The translations under genes were made by a program, and so were the position numbers. The notes below the pieces were generated by a model. It had not been told where the DNA came from. It saw nothing but the letters and a program-made list of their open reading frames with translations, and did not search any database. DNA of 64,000 nt, taken from assembly GCF_900166585.1 (NCBI RefSeq), contig NZ_FVZC01000009.1, positions 186,001-250,000 on the forward strand. The letters run 5' to 3'. The DNA comes from Mesobacillus jeotgali (GTDB lineage Bacteria; Bacillota; Bacilli; Bacillales; Cytobacillaceae). This document shows positions 36,368-44,140 of this stretch, piece by piece. The first letter of the stretch is position 1; every line of letters starts with the position of its first letter.

Positions 36368-36582
36368 GTAAAAAACCTCCAATAAAATGAGTTAATATGG
36401 CTTTTTCCGTAAACGTTGCAGCTTTTCCCGAAAAATGGTCGTATTCCAGTGAGCAGTTTTCTTGTATAAGCCCGTAATCTGTAGAATCATGTTGGAAGGG
36501 CAGAATGAAAAGCAACAAACTTACGCAAGACAGCTTATATACGGTTTACATTCTCAGCATAAAGGAAATGTTGTTACTACTT

Positions 36583-36598
36583 GGTGATGTGTATCACA
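36583..36598 (+). promoter_or_regulatory. Fnr-like box upstream of moeA
   Basis: GGTGATGTGTATCACA fits TGTGA-N6-TCACA with one mismatch. A candidate -10 TAGAAT lies at 36639-36644, which would place the box near -60. It could also serve ric on the other strand. Apart from this, the 366-bp ric-moeA gap shows only AT-rich sequence. Confidence 0.5.
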
Positions 36599-36733
36599 CT
36601 TCACAAAAATTCTACATATTTTAAGAAAATATTTTTGATAGAATACTGTGAGGTTTGTTATGTTTTCATTTTTACATTACTCTTATAATGTAAAAGATGA
36701 TCATTAGATAAGCCTGCAATAGGAGCTGATAAT

Positions 36734-37999
36734 ATGTTAGAGAGAAGGAATCCCATTCCTATAGGAGAGGCCGTTAAAAGGGTTATGGAGCATAAAAAGA
36801 AGGGCGCCATTGAATACGTATCAATCAATGAAAGCTATGGCCGCTATCTTTCAGAAGACCTGAAAGCAACCAGTGATGTCCCGCATTTTGACAGGGCGCC
36901 ATATGATGGGTATGCAATCCGATCGGTCGATTCAGCGGAAGCATCACAAGACCATTCTGTGGAATTTGAAGTGGTGGACCATATCGGGGCAGGTATGCTT
37001 ACAGATAAAGAACTTGGACCTTTCCAGGCTGTCAGGATCATGACAGGCGCGCAAATGCCTGTTGGGGCTGATGCTGTTGTCATGCTTGAATTGGTAAAAG
37101 AAAATGAGCGTGACGGTAAAAAATACATGGAAACGAAACGCAAGCATAATAAAGGTGACAATATTTCTTATCGCGGGGAGGATGCGAAGGAAGGGGAAGT
37201 GCTCGTCAAAAAAGGCACATTTATCAATCCTGGTATCCAGGCAATGCTTGCGACTTTTGGGTATGCCCAGGTGCCTGTTGCTAAGAAACCAGTGATCGGG
37301 CTCTATGCCACTGGAACAGAGCTGCTTGATGTTGATGAACCGCTCGAACCTGGAAAAATCCGCAACAGTAATTCCTATATGATCTCTGCTCAAATTCTGC
37401 GTGCAGGAGCAGAAGTAAGATACTTTGGCCAGCTTCCAGATGACTTTGATACATGCTTTGACGCAGTCAGCAAAGCTATCGAAGAAGTGGATTTATTCAT
37501 TACAACCGGGGGAGTGTCAGTGGGAGATTATGATTATCTTCCGGAAATTTACGCAAAGCTCGGAGCGGAAGTTTTGTTCAATAAGGTGGCAATGAGGCCA
37601 GGAAGCGTAACGACGGTTGCCCAGCTTGATGGCAAATTGCTCTTTGGCCTATCTGGTAACCCTTCTGCCTGTTACGTAGGATTTGAATTATTCGCCAGGC
37701 CGATTATCAGGACCATGCTGTTTACCGGGAAGCCTCATCTAAGAAAGGAAAAGGCAGTGCTTGACGCCAACTTCCCTAAAGCGAATCCTTTCACAAGATT
37801 TGTAAGAAGTGCGCTTTCAGTCCAAAATGGGAAGCTGGTGGTAACCCCGAGCGGTCTTGATAAATCCAATATCATTATGAGCCTTGCCGGCGCAAACTCA
37901 CTCATGATCCTCCCGGGAGGAACAAGAGGCTTTGAAGAAGGTACTGAGGTAGAAGTTCTCATGCTTGAGGACCATGTTGGCAGTGAATGGCCTTGGTAA
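36734..37999 (+). CDS. moeA: Molybdopterin molybdotransferase MoeA
   Basis: A 421-residue enzyme inserting molybdate into adenylated molybdopterin. It has the VPHFDRAPYDGYAIRS motif near residue 50, IMTGAQMPVGADAVV near 100, the MPT-binding TTGGVSVGDYD near 260 and GLSGNPSACYVGFE near 310. All four MoeA domains seem present. AGGAGC precedes ATG 36734. The 3' end overlaps mobB by 13 bp. Confidence 0.95.
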   Translation: MLERRNPIPIGEAVKRVMEHKKKGAIEYVSINESYGRYLSEDLKATSDVPHFDRAPYDGYAIRSVDSAEASQDHSVEFEVVDHIGAGMLTDKELGPFQAVRIMTGAQMPVGADAVVMLELVKENERDGKKYMETKRKHNKGDNISYRGEDAKEGEVLVKKGTFINPGIQAMLATFGYAQVPVAKKPVIGLYATGTELLDVDEPLEPGKIRNSNSYMISAQILRAGAEVRYFGQLPDDFDTCFDAVSKAIEEVDLFITTGGVSVGDYDYLPEIYAKLGAEVLFNKVAMRPGSVTTVAQLDGKLLFGLSGNPSACYVGFELFARPIIRTMLFTGKPHLRKEKAVLDANFPKANPFTRFVRSALSVQNGKLVVTPSGLDKSNIIMSLAGANSLMILPGGTRGFEEGTEVEVLMLEDHVGSEWPW

Positions 38000-38511
38000 A
38001 ACCCGTACTGTTCCAATTGGCAGGATACCAGAACAGCGGGAAGACGACACTTAGCCTTAGGTTGATTCAGCAACTTGCTCAGGCTGGCCTGAGGGTTGCA
38101 ACGGTTAAACACCATGGACACGGAGGCAAGCCGGATATAGTGGAGACAAAGGATTCTGGCCGGCATGTGCACGCAGGCGCGGCTGTCTCCCTTGTGGAAG
38201 GCGGAGGCAGGATGGTTCTTCAAGCTGAGAAAGGACAATGGTCCCTGGCTGAGGAGATAGAGGTTTTAACCTGTTTTAAGCCTGATGTAATTTTGATAGA
38301 AGGTTACAAAACTGAGCCTTATCCTAAAGCTGTTATTCTTAGAGATGAAGCAGATTTAGAATTACTGGACCGTCTTTCGAATATCCAGGCAATCTTTTAT
38401 CGAGACCAGAAGCTGGCTGCTCAGTTAAAAGATTGTCCGTTACCGAATTTTCATATGGAGGAAGACAAGGGAGTGAATTGGACTCTTGAATATGTCCTCA
38501 GTCAAGTTTAG
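37987..38511 (+). CDS. mobB: Molybdopterin-guanine dinucleotide synthesis adaptor MobB
   Basis: A 174-residue P-loop GTPase-like protein. The Walker A motif GYQNSGKTTL lies near residue 14, followed by VKHHGHGG and a later ILIEGYKTEPYPK. It assists MobA in forming the guanine dinucleotide cofactor; mobA, moaC, moaD and moaE are not in the window. The ATG lies inside moeA, so translation is coupled. The stop codon is part of the terminator stem. Confidence 0.92.
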   Translation: MALVKPVLFQLAGYQNSGKTTLSLRLIQQLAQAGLRVATVKHHGHGGKPDIVETKDSGRHVHAGAAVSLVEGGGRMVLQAEKGQWSLAEEIEVLTCFKPDVILIEGYKTEPYPKAVILRDEADLELLDRLSNIQAIFYRDQKLAAQLKDCPLPNFHMEEDKGVNWTLEYVLSQV

Positions 38512-38542
38512 GTGGAAAGTCCCTCTTTCCACCTGTTTTATT
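38510..38542 (+). terminator. Terminator after mobB
   Basis: AGGTGGAAAG (38510-38519) pairs with CTTTCCACCT (38525-38534) over a 5-nt loop, followed by GTTTTATTGTTT. Confidence 0.8.
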
Positions 38543-38570
38543 GTTTAAAAGTTCATGATTTTGTCAAAGG

Positions 38571-38613
38571 GGCGACTTTTGTCACTGTCACTTCACACTT
38601 AGCCGGTTAGAAT
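38571..38613 (+). promoter_or_regulatory. Degenerate Fnr-like box and -10 of the NarI-like gene
   Basis: GGCGACTTTTGTCACT (38571-38586) has a good right half-site and a poor left one. TAGAAT (38608-38613) begins 29.5 bp from its centre, the same spacing as at three other island promoters. Confidence 0.45.
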
Positions 38614-38657
38614 GTTAATGGAGTTCATGTTTGTGGATTTTTTGTGAGGTGAGAGCA

Positions 38658-39086
38658 ATGGAAATGCTGCACATGTTTTTATGGATTGTATATCCATATA
38701 CAGTAGTAGCAATAGTAGGAATGGGCATTGTCTGGCAATATGATGCGTCTAGTGATGAGGGGGCAAGAACGGAAGCAGGAAGGCTGCTGATAGTAATGGT
38801 AAAAATATTAATGGCTGCGAGTACTGCAACTGGAATCGCCATCGTAACGTCAAGCAGCTTGGCTGACGAACCAGTCTTGTTGTTAAGGTGGCTCATTAGT
38901 CTGGTTCAGCTTCAGCCAGACATGAGCTTGATTCTGGATATTTCTGTTCTCTCAACGGTTCATTTTATCGTTGTGTTCTTATTCCTGCTGAGTCTGGCAT
39001 TCACAAAGGAAATTTATTATTTAATGAAGCCCCATCATTATTTGAAAAAAATCTATCTGAAAATACATGTTGAAAAAAGAGGATAA
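38658..39086 (+). CDS. Short NarI-like membrane protein
   Basis: A 142-residue protein with three hydrophobic segments (about 6-26, 44-66 and 96-120). The N-terminus MLHMFLWIVYPYTVVAIVG and the C-terminal part (LVQLQPDMSLILDISVLSTVHFIVVFLF) resemble the two ends of nitrate reductase gamma subunit NarI, which is normally about 220 residues and ligates two hemes through His. Here the middle is missing and only one membrane His (VHFIVV) is obvious, so heme ligation is doubtful. ATG 38658 is preceded by AGGTGAG. It may be a regulatory relic or a separate family. Confidence 0.55.
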   Translation: MEMLHMFLWIVYPYTVVAIVGMGIVWQYDASSDEGARTEAGRLLIVMVKILMAASTATGIAIVTSSSLADEPVLLLRWLISLVQLQPDMSLILDISVLSTVHFIVVFLFLLSLAFTKEIYYLMKPHHYLKKIYLKIHVEKRG

Positions 39087-39094
39087 GCTGATAG

Positions 39095-39148
39095 ACTGCA
39101 CATCATTGGTTGGCAACAATTAACCAGTGGGGTGCAGTTTATTTTTGT
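39095..39148 (+). terminator. Terminator after the NarI-like gene
   Basis: A 17-nt imperfect stem, 39095-39111 with 39122-39138, is followed by TTATTTTTGTT. The remaining spacer to 39332 holds no convincing gene. Confidence 0.7.
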
Positions 39149-39332
39149 TGAGGGGGAAGGTATTGCACCTCTAGATATTCGCGCATGGCCATTTTTATCC
39201 CTGAGTGTGCTTGTGAAAAGTATCTTATTGTGATAAGTGTCAGCTTTGAGCAGCTCTGACATAAGGATTTACGCTTTTCTTATGGCCGGTTTTTTGACAG
39301 TTCGGTGTCATTTGAAAGCAATGCCGACAAAA

Positions 39333-39375
39333 TGTGATGTGTTTCACTTATACAATCTCCCTGCTGCTTTATAGT
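39333..39375 (+). promoter_or_regulatory. Fnr box and -10 element of ywiC
   Basis: TGTGATGTGTTTCACT (39333-39348) has one mismatch to consensus. TATAGT (39370-39375) begins 29.5 bp from the box centre. Confidence 0.75.
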
Positions 39376-39406
39376 AAAGATAGGAAACAAAAGGGAGTGT
39401 TCATTA

Positions 39407-40123
39407 ATGAATTTATTTTTGCCAAAACAGCATGGAGCCTGGGCGATGCTGATCATCCCTTTCTGGCTTGGAGCAGCAGCAAGTGGAATCGTCTGGCAGC
39501 ATATCCCGTTCTTTATTGGATGGCTATTATTATATTTAGGAACATATCCGCTCCTCTTAATATTCAAGAAAAAGAAAATCCCGTTTTACCGCAAATGGGC
39601 CCTTATATACATTTTGCCAGCTTTAGCGTTTTTGATGATTCCGCTATTCACGACACCATCCATTGTGTTCTTTGGATTTGCGATGGTTCCATTTTTTATC
39701 ATCAATGCCTTTTTTTCAGCAAGAAATAAAGACAGGGCACTGATGAATGATCTAAGTGCCATCATAGTTTTTTCAATTGCTGGCCTGGCAAGCAGTTATT
39801 TGCCCGGGGCGGAAATCAATCAGCATGCCATTCTGGTTTTTGGCTCAACGATTCTATTTTTCGTCGGCAGTACATTCTATGTAAAAACGATGATCCGTGA
39901 AAAAAAGAACAATCAATTCAAATTGATTTCTTGGACCTATCATTTTGTGGTCCCCGTATTGTGGCTGGCAGCCGGAGAAGCAATCGTCGCTATTGCTGCT
40001 GTGCCTAGCTTGCTCAGAGCAATCCTATTTTACGGCAAGCCGCTCACGGTCATGCAGGTGGGAATATATGAAATCTTGAACGCAGTCCTGTTTTTCGTCA
40101 TTATGCTGTTTGTAATCCTATAA
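39407..40123 (+). CDS. ywiC: YwiC-like membrane protein
   Basis: A 238-residue polytopic protein with about eight hydrophobic segments, starting MNLFLPKQHGAWAMLIIPFW. The QHGAWAM motif and layout are typical of the YwiC family, which lies beside narK-fnr in B. subtilis; the function is unknown. A distant likeness to UbiA prenyltransferases is possible but the Asp-rich motifs are not evident. AAGGGAG precedes ATG 39407. It has a well-formed Fnr box. Confidence 0.85.
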   Translation: MNLFLPKQHGAWAMLIIPFWLGAAASGIVWQHIPFFIGWLLLYLGTYPLLLIFKKKKIPFYRKWALIYILPALAFLMIPLFTTPSIVFFGFAMVPFFIINAFFSARNKDRALMNDLSAIIVFSIAGLASSYLPGAEINQHAILVFGSTILFFVGSTFYVKTMIREKKNNQFKLISWTYHFVVPVLWLAAGEAIVAIAAVPSLLRAILFYGKPLTVMQVGIYEILNAVLFFVIMLFVIL

Positions 40124-40131
40124 AAAAGTAG

Positions 40132-40156
40132 AGCCGCCAATCTTTTGGCGGCTTAT
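40132..40156. terminator. Bidirectional terminator between ywiC and the second fnr
   Basis: AGCCGCCAA (40132-40140) pairs with TTGGCGGCT (40145-40153) over a 4-nt loop. Confidence 0.75.
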
Positions 40157-40849
40157 TTATTCGATATTGCAGATTTCAACTGGACAATTTTCACAGTCAA
40201 TTTCCCTTTTCAGGCGATGGAGGGCGTGTACAGTGATAAAACCTTTATCGATGGAGATAATCTTTTTCTTCCTTAGCTCGCTCAATAACCGGTTTACGAC
40301 CTCACGGGATGTACCACAGAAGTTTGCGAGTTCCTGGTTAGTCAGAGGTACATCTATTTTCAGCCCATCTTCTGTTTTTACTCCGTAGCTGTTCACCATT
40401 CGAATAAGGGTAGAGTATAGTGCACCTTTCTTTCCGTGCAGGACAAGATCCCTGATTCTTGTTTGCGACTTACGGTGCTGCAGGGAAAGCCACTTAACCA
40501 GTTCAAGCGCCAATCCGCTATCCTTGGCAATTTCTGCCTCTAACCTATCCTTCTGAATGACCGCAACACTTCCGCTTTCTGAAGATCTGGCGGTCAGTAT
40601 ATGCTGGGAGGCTGGACTGAACAATGCCAGTTCTCCAATCAATTCACCAGCAGAACACATTCTGATAGTTAATTCACGGCCGTCCGGTACTATTTTACTG
40701 ATTTGGAATTTTCCGCTTTGAATAATGTATAGCTCATTTGCATGATTCCCTTCTTCAAAGAGGAAGCTGCCTTTATCAATATTCTTGATTCTATGGACTT
40801 TTTCAAACAGCTTATTCATATTCGGTGACAAGGTTGCTGCTGTCAACAT
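40157..40849 (-). CDS. Fnr-type regulator, second paralogue
   Basis: A 230-residue CRP/FNR protein closely similar to the one at 29932. Shared segments include DLVL-GKKGAL, LTNQELANFCGTSRE and the C-terminal CENCPxxxC (Cys219, 222, 227), so it should also carry an Fe-S cluster. The recognition helix differs slightly (SREVVNRLL against SRESTNRIL), and the sensor domain differs more. Start ATG 40849 has AAGGTGG upstream on the minus strand. It closes the island next to argC. Confidence 0.88.
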   Translation of the reverse strand: MLTAATLSPNMNKLFEKVHRIKNIDKGSFLFEEGNHANELYIIQSGKFQISKIVPDGRELTIRMCSAGELIGELALFSPASQHILTARSSESGSVAVIQKDRLEAEIAKDSGLALELVKWLSLQHRKSQTRIRDLVLHGKKGALYSTLIRMVNSYGVKTEDGLKIDVPLTNQELANFCGTSREVVNRLLSELRKKKIISIDKGFITVHALHRLKREIDCENCPVEICNIE

Positions 40850-40944
40850 CTGAATACCACCTTATTTATGGGGATTTATACACCCGTCCGTATCTGATAA
40901 TTAATATAATTATATTGTAAAGCATACAAAATCGGCAACGTAAT

Positions 40945-40959
40945 TGTGAAAAGTTCACA
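40945..40959. promoter_or_regulatory. Perfect TGTGA-N5-TCACA inverted repeat upstream of the second fnr
   Basis: TGTGAAAAGTTCACA has two perfect Fnr-type half-sites but a 5-bp spacer. It lies about 95 bp from the fnr paralogue start and upstream of the argC promoter. Confidence 0.5.
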
Positions 40960-40976
40960 TATTGTTAATAAATTAG

Positions 40977-41005
40977 TTGCCTTTTGATGATTTAGTTTTT
41001 ATAAT
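40977..41005 (+). promoter_or_regulatory. Predicted argC promoter
   Basis: TTGCCT (40977-40982), a 17-bp spacer and a perfect TATAAT (41000-41005). Confidence 0.7.
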
Positions 41006-41012
41006 AAAAAGA

Positions 41013-41050
41013 AATTTATTAATATTTATAAACATAAATGTTTATTTATG
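41013..41050 (+). promoter_or_regulatory. ARG boxes upstream of argC
   Basis: AT-rich tandem palindromes, including CATAAATGTTTATTTATG at 41033-41050, fit ArgR/AhrC operators. They lie just downstream of the promoter, suiting repression by arginine. Confidence 0.6.
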
Positions 41051-41071
41051 CATTTCGAAAGGAGGAAGAAA

Positions 41072-42106
41072 GTGAAGGCAGCGATCATTGGCACAACAGG
41101 GTATGGAGGCGGGGAACTGATCCGTATTCTTAACAATCATCCATTTTTCACCATACACTCTGTCCATACCACTCGTGATGAAAAGCCCGTATCTGCAGAG
41201 TATCCACATTTGACTGGCATTTTTGACAAAGTACTTACCAAGATAGATCCTGATAAAATCAGTGCGGAAGCGGATATTGTCTTCCTGGCTACCCCCTCGA
41301 GAGTATCTGGAGACCTTGTGTCAGCTTTCATTGACAAAAACATCAAAGTGGTCGACCTATCCGGAGACCTGAGATTAAAAGATTCAAAGGCTTATAGAAA
41401 CTGGTATAAACATGAACCAGTTGCAGACAGGATCTTAAATGAAGCAGTTTATGGTCTTAGCGAATGGAACAGGGGGAAGATTTCCAATGGAACCCTTCTT
41501 GCCAATCCCGGCTGCTATCCGACATCTGCGCTACTAGGCCTGGCACCAGTCTTAACGGAAAAAGTGATTGACCCGAAAAGCATAATTATCGATGCAAAAT
41601 CTGGTGTATCCGGGGCAGGAAGATCACCTTCAATAGGAACTTTGTACGCAGAGTTAAACGAAAATTTCAAAATTTATAAAGTCAACGAACATCAGCATAT
41701 CCCTGAGATCGAACAACAGTTAAGCCTTTGGAATGGTGAAGGGGTGACGGTAACCTTCAGCACCCACTTGATTCCGGTTACGAGAGGAATCATGACTACC
41801 ATGTATGTGAATTTAAAAGAAGATTGGAATACTTCGAGATTACTGGATTTGTATGAGGAGACCTATCAGCAGCATCCTTTTGTTCGGGTCAGGAAGCAGG
41901 GGATTTTCCCGGCGATTAAAGAGGTTAAAGGATCGAATTATTGTGATATCGGCTTGCATGCCGACAGCAGGACTGGAAGGCTCACCATTGTTTCAGTCAT
42001 CGATAATTTAATGAAAGGCGCTGCAGGGCAGGCGGTCCAGAACGCAAATATCATGTTTGGAATGGAGGAAACAGCGGGACTCGAAATGATGCCCCTGTAT
42101 CCATAA
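41072..42106 (+). CDS. argC: N-acetyl-gamma-glutamyl-phosphate reductase
   Basis: A 344-residue NADPH-dependent enzyme of ornithine synthesis. It has the nucleotide-binding GTTGYGGGELIRIL at the N-terminus, the catalytic Cys in NPGCYPTSALLGL near residue 147, and a His in HLIPVTRGI. The start is GTG 41072, with AAAGGAGG 6 nt upstream; an ATG at 41048 lies before the ribosome site. It is the first gene of argCJBD-carAB-argF. Confidence 0.95.
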   Translation: MKAAIIGTTGYGGGELIRILNNHPFFTIHSVHTTRDEKPVSAEYPHLTGIFDKVLTKIDPDKISAEADIVFLATPSRVSGDLVSAFIDKNIKVVDLSGDLRLKDSKAYRNWYKHEPVADRILNEAVYGLSEWNRGKISNGTLLANPGCYPTSALLGLAPVLTEKVIDPKSIIIDAKSGVSGAGRSPSIGTLYAELNENFKIYKVNEHQHIPEIEQQLSLWNGEGVTVTFSTHLIPVTRGIMTTMYVNLKEDWNTSRLLDLYEETYQQHPFVRVRKQGIFPAIKEVKGSNYCDIGLHADSRTGRLTIVSVIDNLMKGAAGQAVQNANIMFGMEETAGLEMMPLYP

Positions 42107-42117
42107 AGGAGGATTAT

Positions 42118-43353
42118 ATGTACCAGGCTTTTACTGACGAAAAAGTGATCAGAGCAATTGCGGACGGGGGAATTTTGACTCCAAAGGGATTCAAATGTGG
42201 CGGAATTCATGCCGGCTTACGCTATAACAAGCTTGATTTAGGACTGATTGTAAGCGATACACCTGCAAGCTGCGCTGCTGTGTATACGACAAGCCATTTC
42301 CAGGCTGCTCCACTGGTTGTTACACAGGAGAGCATAGCCCAGGAAGGAATTTTACAGGCAGTTGTTGTAAACAGTGCCTGTGCGAATGCCTGCACAGGCG
42401 AGCAGGGCTACAAGGATGCTTTGAAGATGCGAGAGCTGACAGCAGCGAAATTAGGTATTGCTGAACACCAAGTTGCTGTAGCTTCCACAGGAGTCATTGG
42501 CGAATATTTGCAAATGGATAAAATTGAGGCGGGTATCGCAAAGCTGGCTGTCGGGGATGCTGCCAAAGATGCAAACGACTTTCAGACTGCAATCCTGACA
42601 ACCGACCTTGTAATGAAACACTCTTGTTATTCTGCTGAAATTGATGGTATGACAGTCTCAATAGGAGGAGCAGCAAAAGGTTCAGGGATGATCCATCCGA
42701 ATATGGCTACAATGCTTGGTTTTTTAACAACTGATGCAAATATATCAAGTGCCGATCTGACTTTTGCGCTCAGAGAAGTAACGAACACAACTTTCAACCA
42801 GATAACTGTCGATGGTGATACCTCGACAAACGATATGGTACTGGTAATGGCAAATGGCGCTGCCGGGAATCATCCATTGAACCCTGAGCATCCAGACTGG
42901 CCGGTTTTTATCGGCTTGTTAAAAGAAAGTTGTGCCAGCCTTGCGAAGCAAATTGCAAGGGATGGAGAAGGTGCAACCAAACTGATTGAGATATCTGTAT
43001 CGGGTGCAATATCTGATGAAGAGGCTCGGATGATTGGCAAGCAGATTGCGGGCTCAAATTTAGTGAAGACCGCTGTATATGGTGCGGACGCCAACTGGGG
43101 AAGGATTATTGGGGCCATTGGCCAGAGCCAGGCGACGGTAAATTCAGAAACGGTCGACATTTCGCTGGGAGAAATCATCATGCTGAAAGAAAGTACTCCT
43201 ATTGCTTTCGATGAAGAAATAGCCAGAGAGTACCTGCAGAATGACAAGGTAGATATTTTTGTTGATCTTCATCTCGGTGAGGGAAGAGGAATGGCCTGGG
43301 GCTGTGACCTTTCCTATGATTATGTGAAAATTAACGCAAGCTATCGGACATAA
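42118..43353 (+). CDS. argJ: Bifunctional ornithine acetyltransferase/N-acetylglutamate synthase
   Basis: A 411-residue self-cleaving Ntn-type enzyme that recycles the acetyl group in arginine synthesis. The autocleavage site is the Thr in HPNMATMLGFLTTDA near residue 195, giving alpha and beta chains. The C-terminus ends in NASYRT, typical of the family. AAAGGAGG precedes ATG 42118. It lies 11 bp after argC. Confidence 0.95.
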   Translation: MYQAFTDEKVIRAIADGGILTPKGFKCGGIHAGLRYNKLDLGLIVSDTPASCAAVYTTSHFQAAPLVVTQESIAQEGILQAVVVNSACANACTGEQGYKDALKMRELTAAKLGIAEHQVAVASTGVIGEYLQMDKIEAGIAKLAVGDAAKDANDFQTAILTTDLVMKHSCYSAEIDGMTVSIGGAAKGSGMIHPNMATMLGFLTTDANISSADLTFALREVTNTTFNQITVDGDTSTNDMVLVMANGAAGNHPLNPEHPDWPVFIGLLKESCASLAKQIARDGEGATKLIEISVSGAISDEEARMIGKQIAGSNLVKTAVYGADANWGRIIGAIGQSQATVNSETVDISLGEIIMLKESTPIAFDEEIAREYLQNDKVDIFVDLHLGEGRGMAWGCDLSYDYVKINASYRT

Positions 43354-43366
43354 AGGGGCGGATTCT

Positions 43367-44140
43367 TTGGAAACTGTAGTCATTAAATGCGGCGGAAGTG
43401 TGATGGAGGAGCTTAATGACAGTTTTTTTGAAAGTCTTAAAGAAATTATGAAGGACGGTTATTTTCCGGTCATTGTCCATGGCGGCGGGCCAGCAATTAA
43501 TTCGATGCTGGATTTATATAATATTGCTGCGGACTTTAAGGATGGACTTAGGGTGACATGTGAAAAAACAATGGGGATTGTTGAATTGGTCCTTTCAGGG
43601 CAAACGAACAGGCAGCTGTGCAGCATGTTCATAAAGCAGGGACTAAAGGTGCTTGGCATTAATGGAAGTGACGGTTCATGCCTGCAGGCTGACTATATCG
43701 ATAAACAAGGGCTGGGTTATGTAGGGACAATAAACACAGTCAATACCGACCTGATCATGATGGCGGTACAGAATGGATATATTCCTGTCATTACTCCAAT
43801 CGGGATTGCTGAGGATGGCTGCAAGCTGAATATCAATGGTGATTATGCCGCTGCATCTGTCGCAAAAGCTTTGAAAGCAGAGCGTTGCGCTTTTGTGACC
43901 AATGTTGATGGTATCCTGGTCAACGGGGAGCTCATCAGCGAAGTTAACGAACGTCAAATAAAAGGTTATATTTCTGATGGAAGTATATATGGCGGAATGA
44001 TACCAAAGGTAAATTCGGCATTATCCGCAACAGCTGCTGGTATAGAGAAAGTGATGATCATTTCTGGCAAAAAGCCATTTTATAAGAATAACTGCTGGTA
44101 TGGCACCGCGATAGCAGCTGAAGAAGGAGTGTTAAAATGA
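43367..44140 (+). CDS. argB: Acetylglutamate kinase
   Basis: A 257-residue amino acid kinase. The phosphate-binding VIKCGGSVM at the start, VHGGGPAINSML near residue 37 and the FVTNVDGILVNG motif are present. It phosphorylates N-acetylglutamate. The start is TTG 43367 with GGGGCGG upstream; no ATG fits the conserved N-terminus. It overlaps argD by 4 bp (ATGA). Confidence 0.94.
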   Translation: METVVIKCGGSVMEELNDSFFESLKEIMKDGYFPVIVHGGGPAINSMLDLYNIAADFKDGLRVTCEKTMGIVELVLSGQTNRQLCSMFIKQGLKVLGINGSDGSCLQADYIDKQGLGYVGTINTVNTDLIMMAVQNGYIPVITPIGIAEDGCKLNINGDYAAASVAKALKAERCAFVTNVDGILVNGELISEVNERQIKGYISDGSIYGGMIPKVNSALSATAAGIEKVMIISGKKPFYKNNCWYGTAIAAEEGVLK

